64,000 bases of DNA from Arbacia lixula (GCA_963669155.1 OZ022595.1:17685813-17749812); one strand, 5' to 3'. Positions 1-12,676 are shown, counted from the first letter of the stretch. Notes: generated from the letters alone by a model not told the origin. Numbers and translations are program-made.

Positions 1-307
1 AAACTCTTCAAATCTTTCTTCTAGGATAAGATGATAAACTGTTGCCACTACTATTCACAGTAGTGCTAATACCACTTCTTATACTACTTCTCTAGTTTCT
101 GCCACATCAACAAATATTACTATTATCATTCATAACCACTACTATTTTACTAGTAATAGTGCTGCCACTACTTCTTCCCTTTACACTACTATTAATATAA
201 TGCTATGTCCTGCTGCTATTTTTCCGTGTGCACTATTTGTTTTTCTTATGATATTGTTATTAACCAGACTGTTAACACAGGTGTAATTTTCAACTTCATT
301 CCATTAG

Positions 308-3300
308 GCCCCAGGTATGTATAAATGTGACGTGTGACAGTGTGAACGTCTCCTCGTACCACAACCAATGCTGCACACACCTAATCGTCTCCAAGCAAGG
401 AAATCAAGTGTAAGTTACATGCGTATGCATCTATGCGAAAAACAAAACATTATCGTTTCGTGTAACAAATCATTTTTTTTAATAGAATTAAAATCCATTT
501 ATCTTCTTCTTACTCTTTCTTTATCCCTTTTCACCCCAAGGTGAGGCGAATATCCTGCAATAATACCATATGCTGTTCCCAAACTTTTTAATATCTTCTA
601 TACAGTATTTGGATATTTGGATACTCTTTGTACTCTTTTTGTCTACACCCTTTATTTTTTATCTCTTTCCCTCTCTCCCTTTTCTTTCTACAACCCGTGA
701 TTTTTCTCTCTGTGCAATGTTCGGTTGTTACGTGCGTAAGCCTATTCTTATTATATTCTTAAGCTTAACTGTATATGTTTGATAATTAGCTCCATATGCC
801 CCACTGATCCATTTCTCATACAAGTAATACACATTTATCCTATTACGTAGCAATTTGCCTGGGGAAGCACTCGTTATTCCAAAGGTTCGTTATTCCGAAC
901 GTTACGCGACAAATGCTCGGATTATTAACGAACCCCTTTTCGCTTTCGGACTAACGAGCATCGAGGAATAGGCATTTTACGTGTTTCGGAATTACGAGCC
1001 TTCGGACTAAGGAACCTTCGGAATAAACGAACCTTTGGAATATCGAACTGTAACCTTTGCGTGGTACAGAAAGGGTTAAATGTATTCAGCACTCGCCCTC
1101 ACCGTCCCAATTCAGAGTCAACAGCACCCTTACGGAAAGCCTCTGGAGTTTCCTGGACATTGCTGATCAGCAGCTTTACCTGTACGAAGTCCTTCTCTCT
1201 AAAGAGTGGATCCAAAGCAGAATCAATGCAGAACACATAAGGTAATACCAAACCAAACTGATATCCACTTTCCAACGTTATGCTCAACTTAAGTACAAAG
1301 GAAAGCACCTCAACATTTTCCTTATCCGGATTGACTAAATACATGATAGAAAGTTGTATTTCCTCGTGTGTTCCGAATGCAATCTATAGCTGTGAGTGTA
1401 TATTGGCAGAGTTTGCTGCCTTATAAACAGGATGTCCTTTTTGCATGTCAAACAATGGAAAATGGGAGAAAAAATGAATTAGAGCCACTAGAGACTAAAG
1501 ATCATGAATCATGAGGAACGCTCGAGAAAGGAAATGTGGTCTCTGTAGACAGATGGTGGTTGCTAGAGCATGTTTCACTGTCTATTATATTCAACCAGAT
1601 CTGTAAAGGTACCCAACTTTTTAAATTAGAAAAATAAGTTCCCACTAATCTATGTAAGCTTATCGACTAAAAACGAATTTCACATTCGTTTGCCGCAATA
1701 AAGTCTCATTTTTGACGAAAATTGACGCCTCCAGTGACGTTTGAGAAGTCAAAATTCCATAGACTGTACGAAAGTCAACAATAGACCATTTTCGTAATGT
1801 ATTCACAACTTTCCCCCTAACTGCGTAGTAACACGTTATTACATTCACCTGTATCTTGTCATTCAGATTCAATAGATGGAACTCACTTTGAATCTATGAG
1901 TTGCTACTCGGACAAGCTTTGGGGTTCCCATTGGTAACGTATTGTTTGAATTGCGTGAATAAAACATTTTATTTACGCCGTTGGCATTTATGACATTTTG
2001 CCTTTTCATACGTCACTGGAGGCGAGCGTTTTTTTTTCAAATTTTTCGTCAAAATGAGACTTTATTGCGGCAAATGAATGTGAAAATCGTTTTTAGTGGA
2101 TAATTTCACATAGATTAAAGGGAACTTTCTTATTTAGTAACCTTGTAAGCTTTTTTATTCTCTATTGTAATGTGTTATTGTCATGCTGTGATTGTAACTG
2201 GTAAGAAACTCTTTTGTGAAAGCGCGATCAATGTTTATCCAGGGATATGTTATGGAAGGATATGAAACAACATTCTTTCTTTGAGCCCATGCGTGGCACC
2301 GCCGAAAAATTGCGTGGTCTCAGCATGTGCTTTTCACGTGTTTTAACAATAACGAACACAATTGCCTAGCAACGGTTTCTCAGAGAGAACAAAAGAAATG
2401 TAGAGTCTTATTTCGCTTGTCCACTTCTGTTGGATTGCATCAATACTTTTGTGAGGAAAAGCGATATCAGCGAACAAAAATAAACAGTTTTTTAAAGTAA
2501 AATATCTCATTTGCACGCAAATTCACGCAAACTCTGTTAATGAAAATAAGCAGCTTAATATATGATTTTGATAATGATTGAATCCGACATTTCCGGAAAT
2601 CTCCGGAAAGTGAAGAAATTTGTTAATTATGCAAGTAAGAATATTATCTTATATCTCCGTTTGTGCATCATTCAACAATTATTTAGAAGAAAAACGAATA
2701 CAGGATCTTTAGAGGTGTTGCCCCTTAACTTTCTTGAAAATTACAAAAAAATGTGATAAGAAACACAGCTTCGAGAAACAAAACAGGCAATTAAAGATAC
2801 TGCTTTCCAAGTTGACGATAGCAAAATGACGGTGCCGCGCATGGGACTTCAAAGCATTGCAGTGATTGTGGAATGCTTTTGACATTCATTAGCACGCTTT
2901 AGTATCCATACAGATGTTTGAATATATTATGGTTGAGTTGTCCCTCCTTCCTAACACATCCCTGGTTTATCTATTCTTAGCTCACTCATTACCAAAGTCA
3001 TGACGATGGTACTTGGCTTGGTACTGTGAGTGCTAATGCTGGTCCCCCTTTCCCCACGCAGGAAGGAGCTGGTCCCCTATTTATCCAGAAAACGCAAACT
3101 CATCCCGCTTGTGCTGTCTCAGCAGACCTGTAAGGCTAAAGGAAGGTTAGAGTACGCTTTCGGGAAGGCAACTCGCTTGACTACCGATGTGCATAAACGA
3201 CTGCCAAAGGTATTAATGAACATAATTTAGACAAAATACAATTTTCAATTGAACCATGTGGTTGTATTTTATCATAATATTTGACCTTTCCTCAGGGTGA

Positions 3301-6060
3301 AGAATGGGAATGAGAGAGTGGAAGAGAGGAGTTGAATTCATATTTTATAATGAACACAAGTGTTTTTAGGTTTAGTTTTCGGGGTTTAAACCGAAATTAA
3401 ATCAAGTGAAATGAGAGTAGAATTGAAGGTTGGTGGTGAGATGTATGGACTAGACACACAGTAGTTATATATAAAAAATAAATAGAGAAAGAGAGGGGAA
3501 GTATGCTGAGTATATAATAGGTTTTGCAATTAACTATAGGTTTCCAAAGATATGTACACAAAGCATGTAAAAGATGTTAAGAAAGCATATGAATAAACAA
3601 AAATAATGATATTAATAATAAATAGAATATCTGAGATTCCGGCCAATAAATGATCAATACAACAAGGGTTATCATTTCCTTCTTATAACAACTATTGAAT
3701 CATAAGCATTTACACATTCATGATAAATGCATTATAAAAGCAAATAAATATACGTGTAGTACATATAAACAATGATGCATACAATATACTGACTCATTTA
3801 AGTCCAATCACTTCAGGCTTTCTATGTCGAGGGGTTACCATAGAGGTTTACCGGTGAGAATAAATTAATATATATTTATATGCTTGGAGATGCCAACTTT
3901 TCTACTAGAGAATTCCTCCTTCTCGCGGTATTTCCCATACCTTTGTGTTGCTATGTGTGTAATTTATAAAGTTAAGGTGTCCCCCTTTTGGGGTTAATAC
4001 TCCTTCTTACCTCCCATTGTTGTGTTGTGATCTGGGTTGTGTATGTCTTAATTGAATCAATTTTGTCAATTGAATACGCTCACGTAAATTTGGCAACTAT
4101 ATTATGGGCAGGGATGTGTTATGGAAGGATATGAAGTAACTTTCTTTCTTTAAACCCATGTGCCACGCCGCTGTTCTCAACAGATGTTGTTCAGGTGTTT
4201 GAACAATTATAAACATGATTGTGTGGCAACGGCTTCTCAGAGAGAACATCAAAATGTACATGTTGTCTTGTCCCTTTCTGTTAATGAAAATAATACTTCC
4301 ATGAGCATAACAGTTACCAGCAAACACGAATAAACAAGTTTTTCATGTAAAATATCTCCGCTGCACGCAAGCGCACCGTTAATGATTATACACATTTTAA
4401 GAATGGTTGAATCCCACAAATGCACAAGATATTGGAAAGTGAAGAAATTTGTAAATTTTGTAAGTAATGCAAATATCTTATATGTCCGATTTTTTTTTTA
4501 TGATTCCTCATTACTTTTCGAAAGAAAAGCGGAGTAAAAGGTCGGTCGTATCTGCCCTTAACTTCATTATAGTTTACAAACAAATTTGTCAAAAACAAAT
4601 CTTCTAGAGACAAATGCGCAATTAAAGAAATTTATTTTCTAAGTTGACACAGCTAAATGTCGGCCCTGCACATGGAACATCAAAGCATTGTCATGATTAT
4701 GGAATGCTTTAGACATTCATGAGCATGCTTTGGAACGCTTTCTTCTCCTTCCTAACACCTCCCTGTTACTACCCTCTCACATCATTTTGCACTTTTGTAC
4801 TTGTTGCATTTATTCATGCGTTTTGTACGTCATTTACTTTATGTAGAAAGTTTCCGTAAGAGAAATATCTTGAACATGAACTTGTATTTAGAATATGCCT
4901 ATGTGTACACATCTAGGTGGACCCGCTGCCGCCTACGACGCGGTTTAAATCGTGTGCTGTGATTGGAAACAGCGGGTCCCTGCTCAACAGCAGCTGTGGC
5001 GCCCTCATCGACCAACACGACTACGTCTTCAGGTGAGAGGCGCGTTAGGTACTTTCACTGAACTATACCACTACGTAGTGGTATAGTTTAATGGGTACAT
5101 ATTAATCCTCCCAGTACTATTGACATGGAGATGTAAGGTAAGTCAATTGGGTTTTCAAGGTCTAGTACTTAGAGAGCTAACCCTCTCATTACTATTGACA
5201 CGGAGATGTGTAGAAAGTCAATGAAGTTTTCAAGTCCTAGTACTGAGAGGGCTAACCCTTCCATTTCTATTAACCTGGAGATGTGTAGTAAGTCAATATG
5301 GTTTTCAAGGTCTAGTACGTAGATGGCTGACCCTCCCATTACTATTGATATGCAGATGTGAATTCAATGGGGTTTCCAAGGCTTCGAACTTAGAGGGTTA
5401 ACCCTTTCATTACTTTTGACATGGATATATGTAGAAAGTCAATGGGATTTTCAAGGTCTAGTACTGAGAGGACTAACCCTCCCATTACTAAATACAACGA
5501 AAAAGTAAGTCCCCCCCCCCCCCCCAAGCAAAATGGTATAAAGTTTGATCGAAAAGATTTTGAGCAATATAATTTGGCAGAAATGTTCTTTAACTCACTG
5601 ACTAACCTTGTGAAAATCGCATTAATCCACCCAGTCACCCATGAGTGAGCACACATTATCACTCTTCCACCATTACTATTGACATAGAGATGTGTAGAAA
5701 GTCATTGGGGTTTGAAAGGCCTGGTACTAAGAGGGTTAACCCTCTCATTATCATTGACATTATTTATCCAATTCCAACGTTTGAACTTACTACATATGAA
5801 ATTCTTCTTTAATATCATATTTATTATCAAAGGCAAGACTCCAGTCTCCTCCTCTCTTTTTCGTTTTGTTGTCACCCGTTGATCTTCTTCACCCTCTCTC
5901 TTTCTCTCTTTCTCTGCCTCTCTCTGTCTGTCTCTGATTATCTCTTCCCCCGCCCATTTTCTCTCTCTCTCTCTCCTCTCTCTCGTATTCCTTTCCCCAA
6001 CTCTGTCCCCCGTTTTGCTCTCAAGGGTGAAGCTCCATTCTCTCAATGCCCCCCCCCCTC

Positions 6061-6130
<70 letters not shown>

Positions 6131-9027
6131 CTTTCTCTCTCTCTTTCTCCCTTTATATAATTCATACCCCATACCCCACGATCCAAGATGGCTCACCAAA
6201 CCCGATTATGGTTTTGCATCGATATTATACCGTTGCCGTCCAGTTCTGTGTCTCTTCTTAGTATGTTTTGACTAGGTATGCCGTCAGGGCAGGTCTACTG
6301 GGTCCCTGTGGCAGCTGTACTTTTCTTTCATTTTCTTATACTTTCCTCAGATGTAATCTGGCCCCACTGCTGCCGTTCAGGGCAGAAGCTGGCGAGAAGA
6401 ATAATTTAACCACTATGAATCCTAGCCTCATAATCAGCCGGTAAGATGAAATTCGTACAAATATGATTTTCATTAATGCTAAATATGTTACTCATTGCGG
6501 ATAGATGGCTACTTCGTCAGGTGTGATACAAAATTGTAGTAAGCAGGGGTTTGCTTACTACAATTTTGTATCACACCTGACGAAGTGTTGCAGCGGCACA
6601 CGAAACGTCGTGATCTTTTCGATTCCGTTTACCTTACATTGCGAGACAAACGATTATCAGTAGCCATGATTTTCATTTATATGAAAAAAAAAAGTTTTCT
6701 CTCTTCCCTCTCTTTTCCATCAGTCACTATTTTTTACATTTCATTTTACTTCGTCGTCCCATTTTGGTGGAAACAGATGTCTGACAAATAATTGTTTATC
6801 ATTTCCATCAGTCTGCAGTCATAGTGTTATCATAGTCAAAATTGATGTTATCGTCCTGTGTTTGAGAACGGTCTCAAGGAGGTACTAGGCGAGCTGGAGA
6901 TAGAGCTCGCTTTCTACCACCTTCGAACCCGCCTCGTACTAGCAGCTGCTCTCAACAATATGCTGCATACGCGATTGCGTCACGTTCACCTGGATTTCAT
7001 AATATGTCATACGCATTCCTATACATGCATGCATTTCAGCTTTCGCTGCCGAACTTTTAATTTTATCACTAAGTGCTTGTTATGTAGTTAATAATGACAA
7101 GCGAATACGAAATTTGATACTTTTGAGATGGAAATACTAGCTTGGGCGCGGCTGGGCATGTTTTTCATGTTACTTGTCCGAAAGGAAAATATCTGAAAGT
7201 AACGTTTCATGCAATTTTGTAATGAAATATAATTCTGAACATTGTGAAATTGGGACTTTTATACTTGAACTTGATATCACGTTTAGAGCCTTTTTGCCAT
7301 ATTGTAACAATATTCCTCGATTGAATCTTTATAGATGCATCGTAGGTATTACACGTCACAACTGCGCAGGCATACATGGCATATGGGGTGAGGATATTTC
7401 CCCCAAATTCTTCTGCGCATCCGATTTTATTTATACGTCAAATCCAGGCAAAAAATCATCCAGAGAATCGGCGGATTCGAACAGAGAAAATCTTTGTAAA
7501 GCGTTCTTTTGTGACTAAAAGGAGAGTACAATGAATCTGCATTAATTAAACGGCAGCTGGATTTCCATGTACTTAAACATCCTTGGTGTGATATGCCCCT
7601 GCTGCGATATCATGTTTTTGATTCATTCTTCTCGTTCATCTGATTGACAAGCTGAAGTGTCGGATGCGCTGTACAAATAACCATGCTAGCGTATATCCGG
7701 ACTTTGTAAAATAACATCTTTTCATTCAATACTTGCTTTTATAATTCATTATCAAGGACGACTATTGCATGTAATGGCATTTATTCGAGTTCTTGTACTC
7801 TTTATTCGAGGTTCATTATGAAATGTATTAAGATGGCCATTTCTAAGCAACTTCTGGGTTGAACTTCTTCTCTTAATTGCTCAACGTACCATTCCTAATT
7901 TGTCGTGTCGGTAATTCTTTAATATTACACTTCACCTTTGGACACGAAGTTTATAGCAAATGCGTTGATCAATGGCAATGGTTCGGGGGTCCCTTTAAAA
8001 ATGATCTTGGGAAACCGCTTTCCAACACCGCAATCTTTGGCAAGTTTGGGAATGTAATAGAGGAGATTTTGGTGAATAATATGGTTATTTCCCATTTCCT
8101 GTTGCAATTAGTGAGAGGTTAACCCCCTTTTACGCTAGATTGACAGCACTAATAAACGACTTATTCCGTAATAATGCATTAACACTGTGTTTCATCTCAT
8201 TATTTGTTTTAATATGTACTTCGTGTAAGTTTTTGTCGTGGTGTGTTTGTGTTGGGATGGGGCTGGAGTTGCTAGTTTATGTACCAGTCAATCTGTACAC
8301 AAAATGTTCTACCTTCAATCATTTGTTTTATTCTGTATAACGGCGAGGCACTATTTCATCTCCCCTTTCTATCACTCGTTATTGTTTCCGTCTCTGACCC
8401 CAGCTTATGATGAGACTTAAAAGATAAAAACGTTCCTCATATTAGTGTTAGATAAAAGCTTACATTAATCATTTCTATTCCCAATTATCATCATTATTGT
8501 GGTGATCATTTACATTGATACTACAATCACATCAGCATGATCAAACATGAGTAGAGCAAAATAGAGATTATGTCGTATGTTGTCATGATTGTCTCTCCGC
8601 GAAACGTTTAATTCTCCCCCTTTTTTTGTTTTCATTTTCCCGACATGCCCGTGGGAGCAGCTTCCGCGGCCTTTCGAAAAACAAGGGCACCAAAGAGCTC
8701 AATGAGGCGATGTCGAAGTACAATGGACTTATCTGGATTCCATGCTATGCCAACCAGTATGCAATGTCGCTGTCCACCAAAGCCCTTAAGGTCTACCAGG
8801 GCACTGAGCCACGCATGGTGTGCGGCGATCCGTCTCACTTTCGAGCCACGGCGGCTTTCTGGAAGGAAAGGGGTATCACCAAAAGACTGTCGACAGGTGT
8901 GGTCATATGACTTTTCCCATCTCGACAGTGTTACAATATAAAACTTTTAATTCCGTTAGTACTTTGCACATACTTCTTACAGCCAATACTATTACTACTA
9001 CTACTACCACTACTACTTCTACTACTT

Positions 9028-9072
<45 letters not shown>

Positions 9073-9125
9073 CTTTCTGCTTCTACTACTATTACTACTA
9101 TTACTACTACTATTACTACTGCTAT

Positions 9126-9171
<46 letters not shown>

Positions 9172-9222
9172 GTTACTTTTACTACTGATAGAACTACTAC
9201 TACTACTACTACTATACTACTG

Positions 9223-9267
<45 letters not shown>

Positions 9268-9314
9268 TACTACTACTACTACTACTACTACTATTACTAC
9301 TACTACTACTACTT

Positions 9315-9358
<44 letters not shown>

Positions 9359-9963
9359 GCTATTACCATTGACTGCTTATCTTACTTCTAATGTAGCTGA
9401 TGTTACTGGTTGTGCTGCTAAACTACTTGTAATGCTTATTTTTAATGAAAGCAATATTAATAGTTATACTATACTATACCATGTGACAAGTGCTTCGTTT
9501 ACTCTATCTCTTATCTCTCCACTAATTATTGCAATCAATGAAGTTCTACAAATGAAAATATGTCTACTACAAATACTCTTGCACTCATTATATCAATATT
9601 TTGTTTTACCGTCATGTCTTACTTTTATTTTTAGGCAAATTAATGAAAAGTACAACGATATGACATACATTACTCGTTCGATCTACTAGGGAGTAAATGT
9701 TGCCCTTTTTCGTGTCATTGGTTCATTAAGGATTTTATCTCACCACCACTGCTCTGCAAGTCTGTGATGAGGTTCATCTCTACGGATTCTGGCCTTTCTC
9801 CGCCCGATACAGCAAGGAAAAACTTCATGTTCCCTACCACTACTTTAATAACATGACCTGGAAAAAAGTAAACAAAACCCACTCAATGGACACAGAGTTT
9901 AACTACCTGGTACAACTGCATAATATGGGGGTGATCCGCATGCACATGGGGTCGTGTAGGTAA
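308..9963 (+). CDS. ST8SIA: ST8Sia-like alpha-2,8-sialyltransferase (5' partial)
   Basis: Golgi-type enzyme of family GT29, expected to transfer sialic acid from CMP-sialic acid to a glycan. Exons that join in phase: 308-409, 1116-1241, 3062-3209, 4917-5032, 6351-6440, 8661-8896, 9731-9963 (TAA stop). They give 349 residues after the first split codon. Sialylmotif L starts with [11 protein letters not shown] in exon 4917-5032 and runs on to CNLAP in exon 6351-6440. The exon at 8661 carries GTEP and KRLSTG, typical of ST8 enzymes. The last exon carries motif S ([12 protein letters not shown]), a motif III variant (HYFN where HYYD is usual) and motif VS as H-x4-E (HSMDTE). Several N-glycosylation sequons are present. 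The transmembrane anchor and start codon are not seen and should lie upstream of the window. The first two exons are assigned by phase and open frame only, so they are less sure than the last five. The paralogue (ST8Sia1 to 6) cannot be decided. Confidence 0.9.
860..1055 (+). repeat. TTCGGAATAACGAA-type minisatellite repeat, copy 1
   Basis: A cluster of short, partly palindromic units around the words GGTTCGTTATTCCGAA and CGAACCTTCGGAATAA. It begins GGGGAAGCACTCGTTATTCC and ends ATCGAACTGTAACC. The same repeat occurs inverted at 11593-11804. It ends about 60 bp upstream of the acceptor of sialyltransferase exon 1116-1241. Confidence 0.7.
1610..2145. mobile_element. Non-autonomous element with long inverted ends, copy 1
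   Basis: Both ends carry the same roughly 130-bp sequence in opposite orientation (AAGTTCCCACTAATCTATGT, then TTGCCGCAATAAAGTCTCAT and the word ACGTCACTGGAGGC). A second copy with the same ends lies at 26484-27042. No transposase frame is inside. This is the form expected of a foldback or miniature inverted-repeat element. It lies in a sialyltransferase intron. Confidence 0.75.
2240..2964. mobile_element. Non-autonomous CAGGGAT-ended element with 7-bp target duplication
   Basis: The left end reads CAGGGATATGTTATGGAAGG and the right end, reverse-complemented, reads CAGGGATGTGTTAGGAAGGA. GTTTATC stands directly outside both ends (2233-2239 and 2965-2971), which is a perfect 7-bp target site duplication. 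The element is 725 bp and encodes nothing recognisable. The CAGGG ends suggest a hAT- or P-like parent; the superfamily is not settled. Confidence 0.75.
4109..4765. mobile_element. CAGGGAT-ended element, copy 2
   Basis: Related along most of its length to 2240-2964, with the same order of sub-sequences (GTTATGGAAGGATATGAA near the left end, CTTCCTAACACCTCCCTG at the right end). No clear target duplication remains. It lies in the sialyltransferase intron just upstream of exon 4917-5032. Confidence 0.65.
5103..5490 (+). repeat. Tandem repeat of about 75 bp, six diverged units
   Basis: Units begin near 5116, 5191, 5265, 5341, 5412 and 5486. Each carries a variant of ACTATTGACATGGAGATGTG, a GTCAATGGGGTTTTCAAGG word and a CTAACCCT word. 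A further unit lies at about 5663-5755, after a poly-C tract. Single related units occur in BBS9 introns near 47280-47440 and 47840-47930. Confidence 0.75.
6060..6131 (+). repeat. (CT)n(AT)n microsatellite
   Basis: A pure CT run passes directly into a pure AT run, inside a longer CT-rich tract from about 5880. Long open frames over it are low-complexity artefacts. Confidence 0.9.
6511..6586. other. Perfect inverted repeat, 35-nt arms, 6-nt loop
   Basis: Bases 6511-6545 are the exact reverse complement of 6552-6586, separated by GGGGTT. The hairpin starts 70 bp after the donor of sialyltransferase exon 6351-6440. No target duplication was identified around it. Confidence 0.9.
8987..9362 (+). 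repeat. (ACT)n trinucleotide microsatellite
   Basis: About 375 bp of ACT/CTA triplets with a few interruptions, in the last intron of the sialyltransferase, starting about 90 bp after the exon donor at 8896. Confidence 0.95.
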
Positions 9964-11592
9964 TACGTTTTTCGCAACCGGTCGTGTGTGTTGTAACACG
10001 TGAGTGTCCGCAGCTTGCGTCGGGTGCGGGCCAACTGCTGAGATTTCTTACATTTCGACATGGTTATAGCGAGAATGCGGCGTCTTGCAAGCAAGGTGAC
10101 CGCGGGTTATGCGGCCTTGTTGTACAGATCGCATGTCCAACGCACTGTGGATGTGCGGTGAACGTGCAACCACTGCATGCATAAACTTGCGTCTGGTTAC
10201 AATGCCCAATAAACAAACTTTAAACCTTGCAGACGCCGCAAGATGGATGTGCATCTCCGCGCAACTTCTTACAATAAATGTATGTATTATTCAGCGTCCT
10301 TCAAAAAACCGCAAAAGCGGGCCATTTTCAAAGCACAATGCCATCTCGAGAAACGTACATCCTGGGTCAGAACAACTTTTAACAATAAAAAAAAATACAA
10401 AATAACAAAACTTAACAAGGCCTCTTCTGTAAACAAAAGAGGGCAAATATTAAACGACATGCAATCTCAATCCTTTTTGTATGAATACTAGAAATGTTTG
10501 GATGATTGCTTGTTATGAAAATTATAGCCTTGTCGAAAACTTTTTAAATGTTTTTTTTTTGTTATAAAAGCCATAATGAAACCATTTTGTAAAATTCATT
10601 TTTTATTCCTTTGTTTGCACATTCTTTAAGTTATTTGAAAGGAGTTTTATGATTCTATCATCTCGTATATTTGTTTTTATGTTTGTGAATATATTCGTGT
10701 TCATTATCATCATTTCATCAAATTACAGATTTCTCCATTCATCGATTACATAACGTGAACTAACATCTGAGTTGTCAATGTTGTCCTTCGACGAAAAGGC
10801 TGAATACGAATTATTCAATTATATCACATTGCCACAAGATAAGGCAATACCAATTACTATGATATTATCAACAGGACACACTACCACCGATTTCACAAGA
10901 ACAGTGGATGGGAAACTAGGTACACGTTCTGAGGCCATAGACGTATGGCATATTGCCATTCCCTGAATCATCTTCTTTGAGAAATAATTTTATGATTGTA
11001 AAAAAGCTATGTATATTTTTATATACCGAATGTATCTTTTTAGTAATATAAGTTCTATGTATCTGTATTTATTTATGCTTGATTTCGTCTTATATGTATG
11101 GAATCTGGCAGACCAAAGTAAATTCTTTGACATTCCGGTCATATTTTGTTATATTGATTAAAAGACTTTAATTATACTTTTGTTCATTTCCGTTTGTTCT
11201 CTTTCATTCTAACGAAAAATCTACAAATGGATACATGTTATTTGCCGTAAAAGCAGCATGTAATCAATATTGGCCGTTCAATTTCTTTCTCTATCATTCG
11301 GATAATTATGTTCTAATTATTGCTTTTTCCACTTCCATGTCATTGTTCTTCGTTCGAGTGCACATATATATTGGGTATGACAAGGAAGGAGTGACATTTA
11401 CACGGAGAGAGCTTTCTTCGTCTAAGCGCACACAGCTGCACACACATACATCTACAAACATGCATAAATACATACATCTGAATGTTTTTGCAATCCTTTG
11501 ATACGTAATTGTGTCCTCTATGATGTGTCAAGCCAATGTAAATCTGAGCTTCGTACCGTCACGGGAATACACAGACGGCAGGAAGGGGGGTC

Positions 11593-11804
11593 GGTTACAG
11601 TTCGATATTCCGAAGGTTCGTTAGTCCGAACCTTCGGAATAACGATCTTTCGGAATAACGAACCTTATTTCTTTTTCGGATTAACGAACCTTTGGAATAA
11701 CGAACCTTATTTTGTTTTCGGACTAACAAACCTTCGGAATAACGAACCTTTGGAATAGTGAACCTTCGGAATAACGAACCTTCGGTATAACGAGTGCTTC
11801 CCGG
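11593..11804 (-). repeat. TTCGGAATAACGAA-type minisatellite repeat, copy 2
   Basis: Inverted copy of the repeat at 860-1055: it begins GGTTACAGTTCGATATTCC and ends GGTATAACGAGTGCTTCC. Units of about 20 to 40 bp built on AACCTTCGGAATAACG repeat inside. Confidence 0.7.
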
Positions 11805-12537
11805 GGGTCGAGGATGGGAGAGAGAGATAAAGAAAGGGAAACGAGAGAGAAGGAGAAAGAGATAGATCGAGGGAGTGGATTAATGCTACTACCATTGATG
11901 TCTAAATTTGATGTAACACTGCAAATAAAGATGTAGGATTTAATTTACACTTGGAGACAAAAGGACAAAGCTACCCTGAAAGTTTGTGTATTTAAGTAAA
12001 GGAATTTTAATGTCTGCAGCGAAATAGCATACAATCTAGTTACGCCGATGATAGACGCTACATGTACTTATCAACAGAATACAATATCACGTGAAATTGG
12101 TGTTCCCATAATTTCTATGTTCTATTAGACAATTCACGTTAGCGTCATGATACCATCATCATCGTCGCTTGTGAAATGCTAATCGTATATGTTAACGGGC
12201 TTTAGTTTAAAAGTTAATAACAAATAAAGTGAACTTGAATAAAGCGTTTGATTAATTGCTGAAGTGAGATAATTAGAAGCTGGCATTGAGCAAAAACTCG
12301 TGTCTTTCATTATAATGCACGGTTACAGTGCATCTTTTCTTCATTGCTTGATTGTTCAGCTTAGAGCGAGCACTGTTCTCCAGTTTTGGGTGATCCCACG
12401 GAGCCAGCGATGTATTGCTAAAAAGAGACAATTGAAGGAAATTGACATTTTCGAATTAAGAATTGAAGAGTTCTCCCTGCTTATCAACACACCCTAAAAC
12501 GAAATTTCAAAGGTAACTTCATTCTTCATTCCGCATA

Positions 12538-12676
12538 TAAGGAAAAGTCGCCACACGTTCAAATTTTGTTTGCAGCTAAGTCCGCTTCCTAACTAGTGTA
12601 CCAGTATGGGACCGGAATCGGACATGACTGCCAGAAATATCCGGATATCACTGCGCGGTGCATTATGGGACGAATT
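12538..12676. mobile_element. Miniature element, GCGCAGTGCATTATGGGA family
   Basis: The right end carries CTGCGCGGTGCATTATGGGA and the interior carries TCCGGAT and TTTGTTTGCAG words. Relatives lie at 40051-40176, 59181-59309 and 63441-63580, where CATAATGCACCGCACAGC-like and GCTGCGCAGTGCATTGTGGG-like words form inverted ends. Confidence 0.55.

Noticed and set aside
5103..5490. Regular 75-bp repeat that could suggest a CRISPR array
   Set aside because: The units diverge along their whole length with no repeat/spacer contrast, and the setting is an animal intron.
5702..6275. Overlapping frames of Arg/Glu or Ser/Leu repeats
   Set aside because: They are translations of a (CT)n(AT)n microsatellite with no conserved residues.
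7174..7518. 114-codon + strand frame in a sialyltransferase intron
   Set aside because: It fits no splice phase with the neighbouring exons, which already join in frame without it, and shows no family motif.
10772..10966. 64-codon + strand frame in the intergenic region
   Set aside because: It has no splice-linked partners or recognisable motif and lies in AT-rich sequence after the sialyltransferase poly(A) signal.
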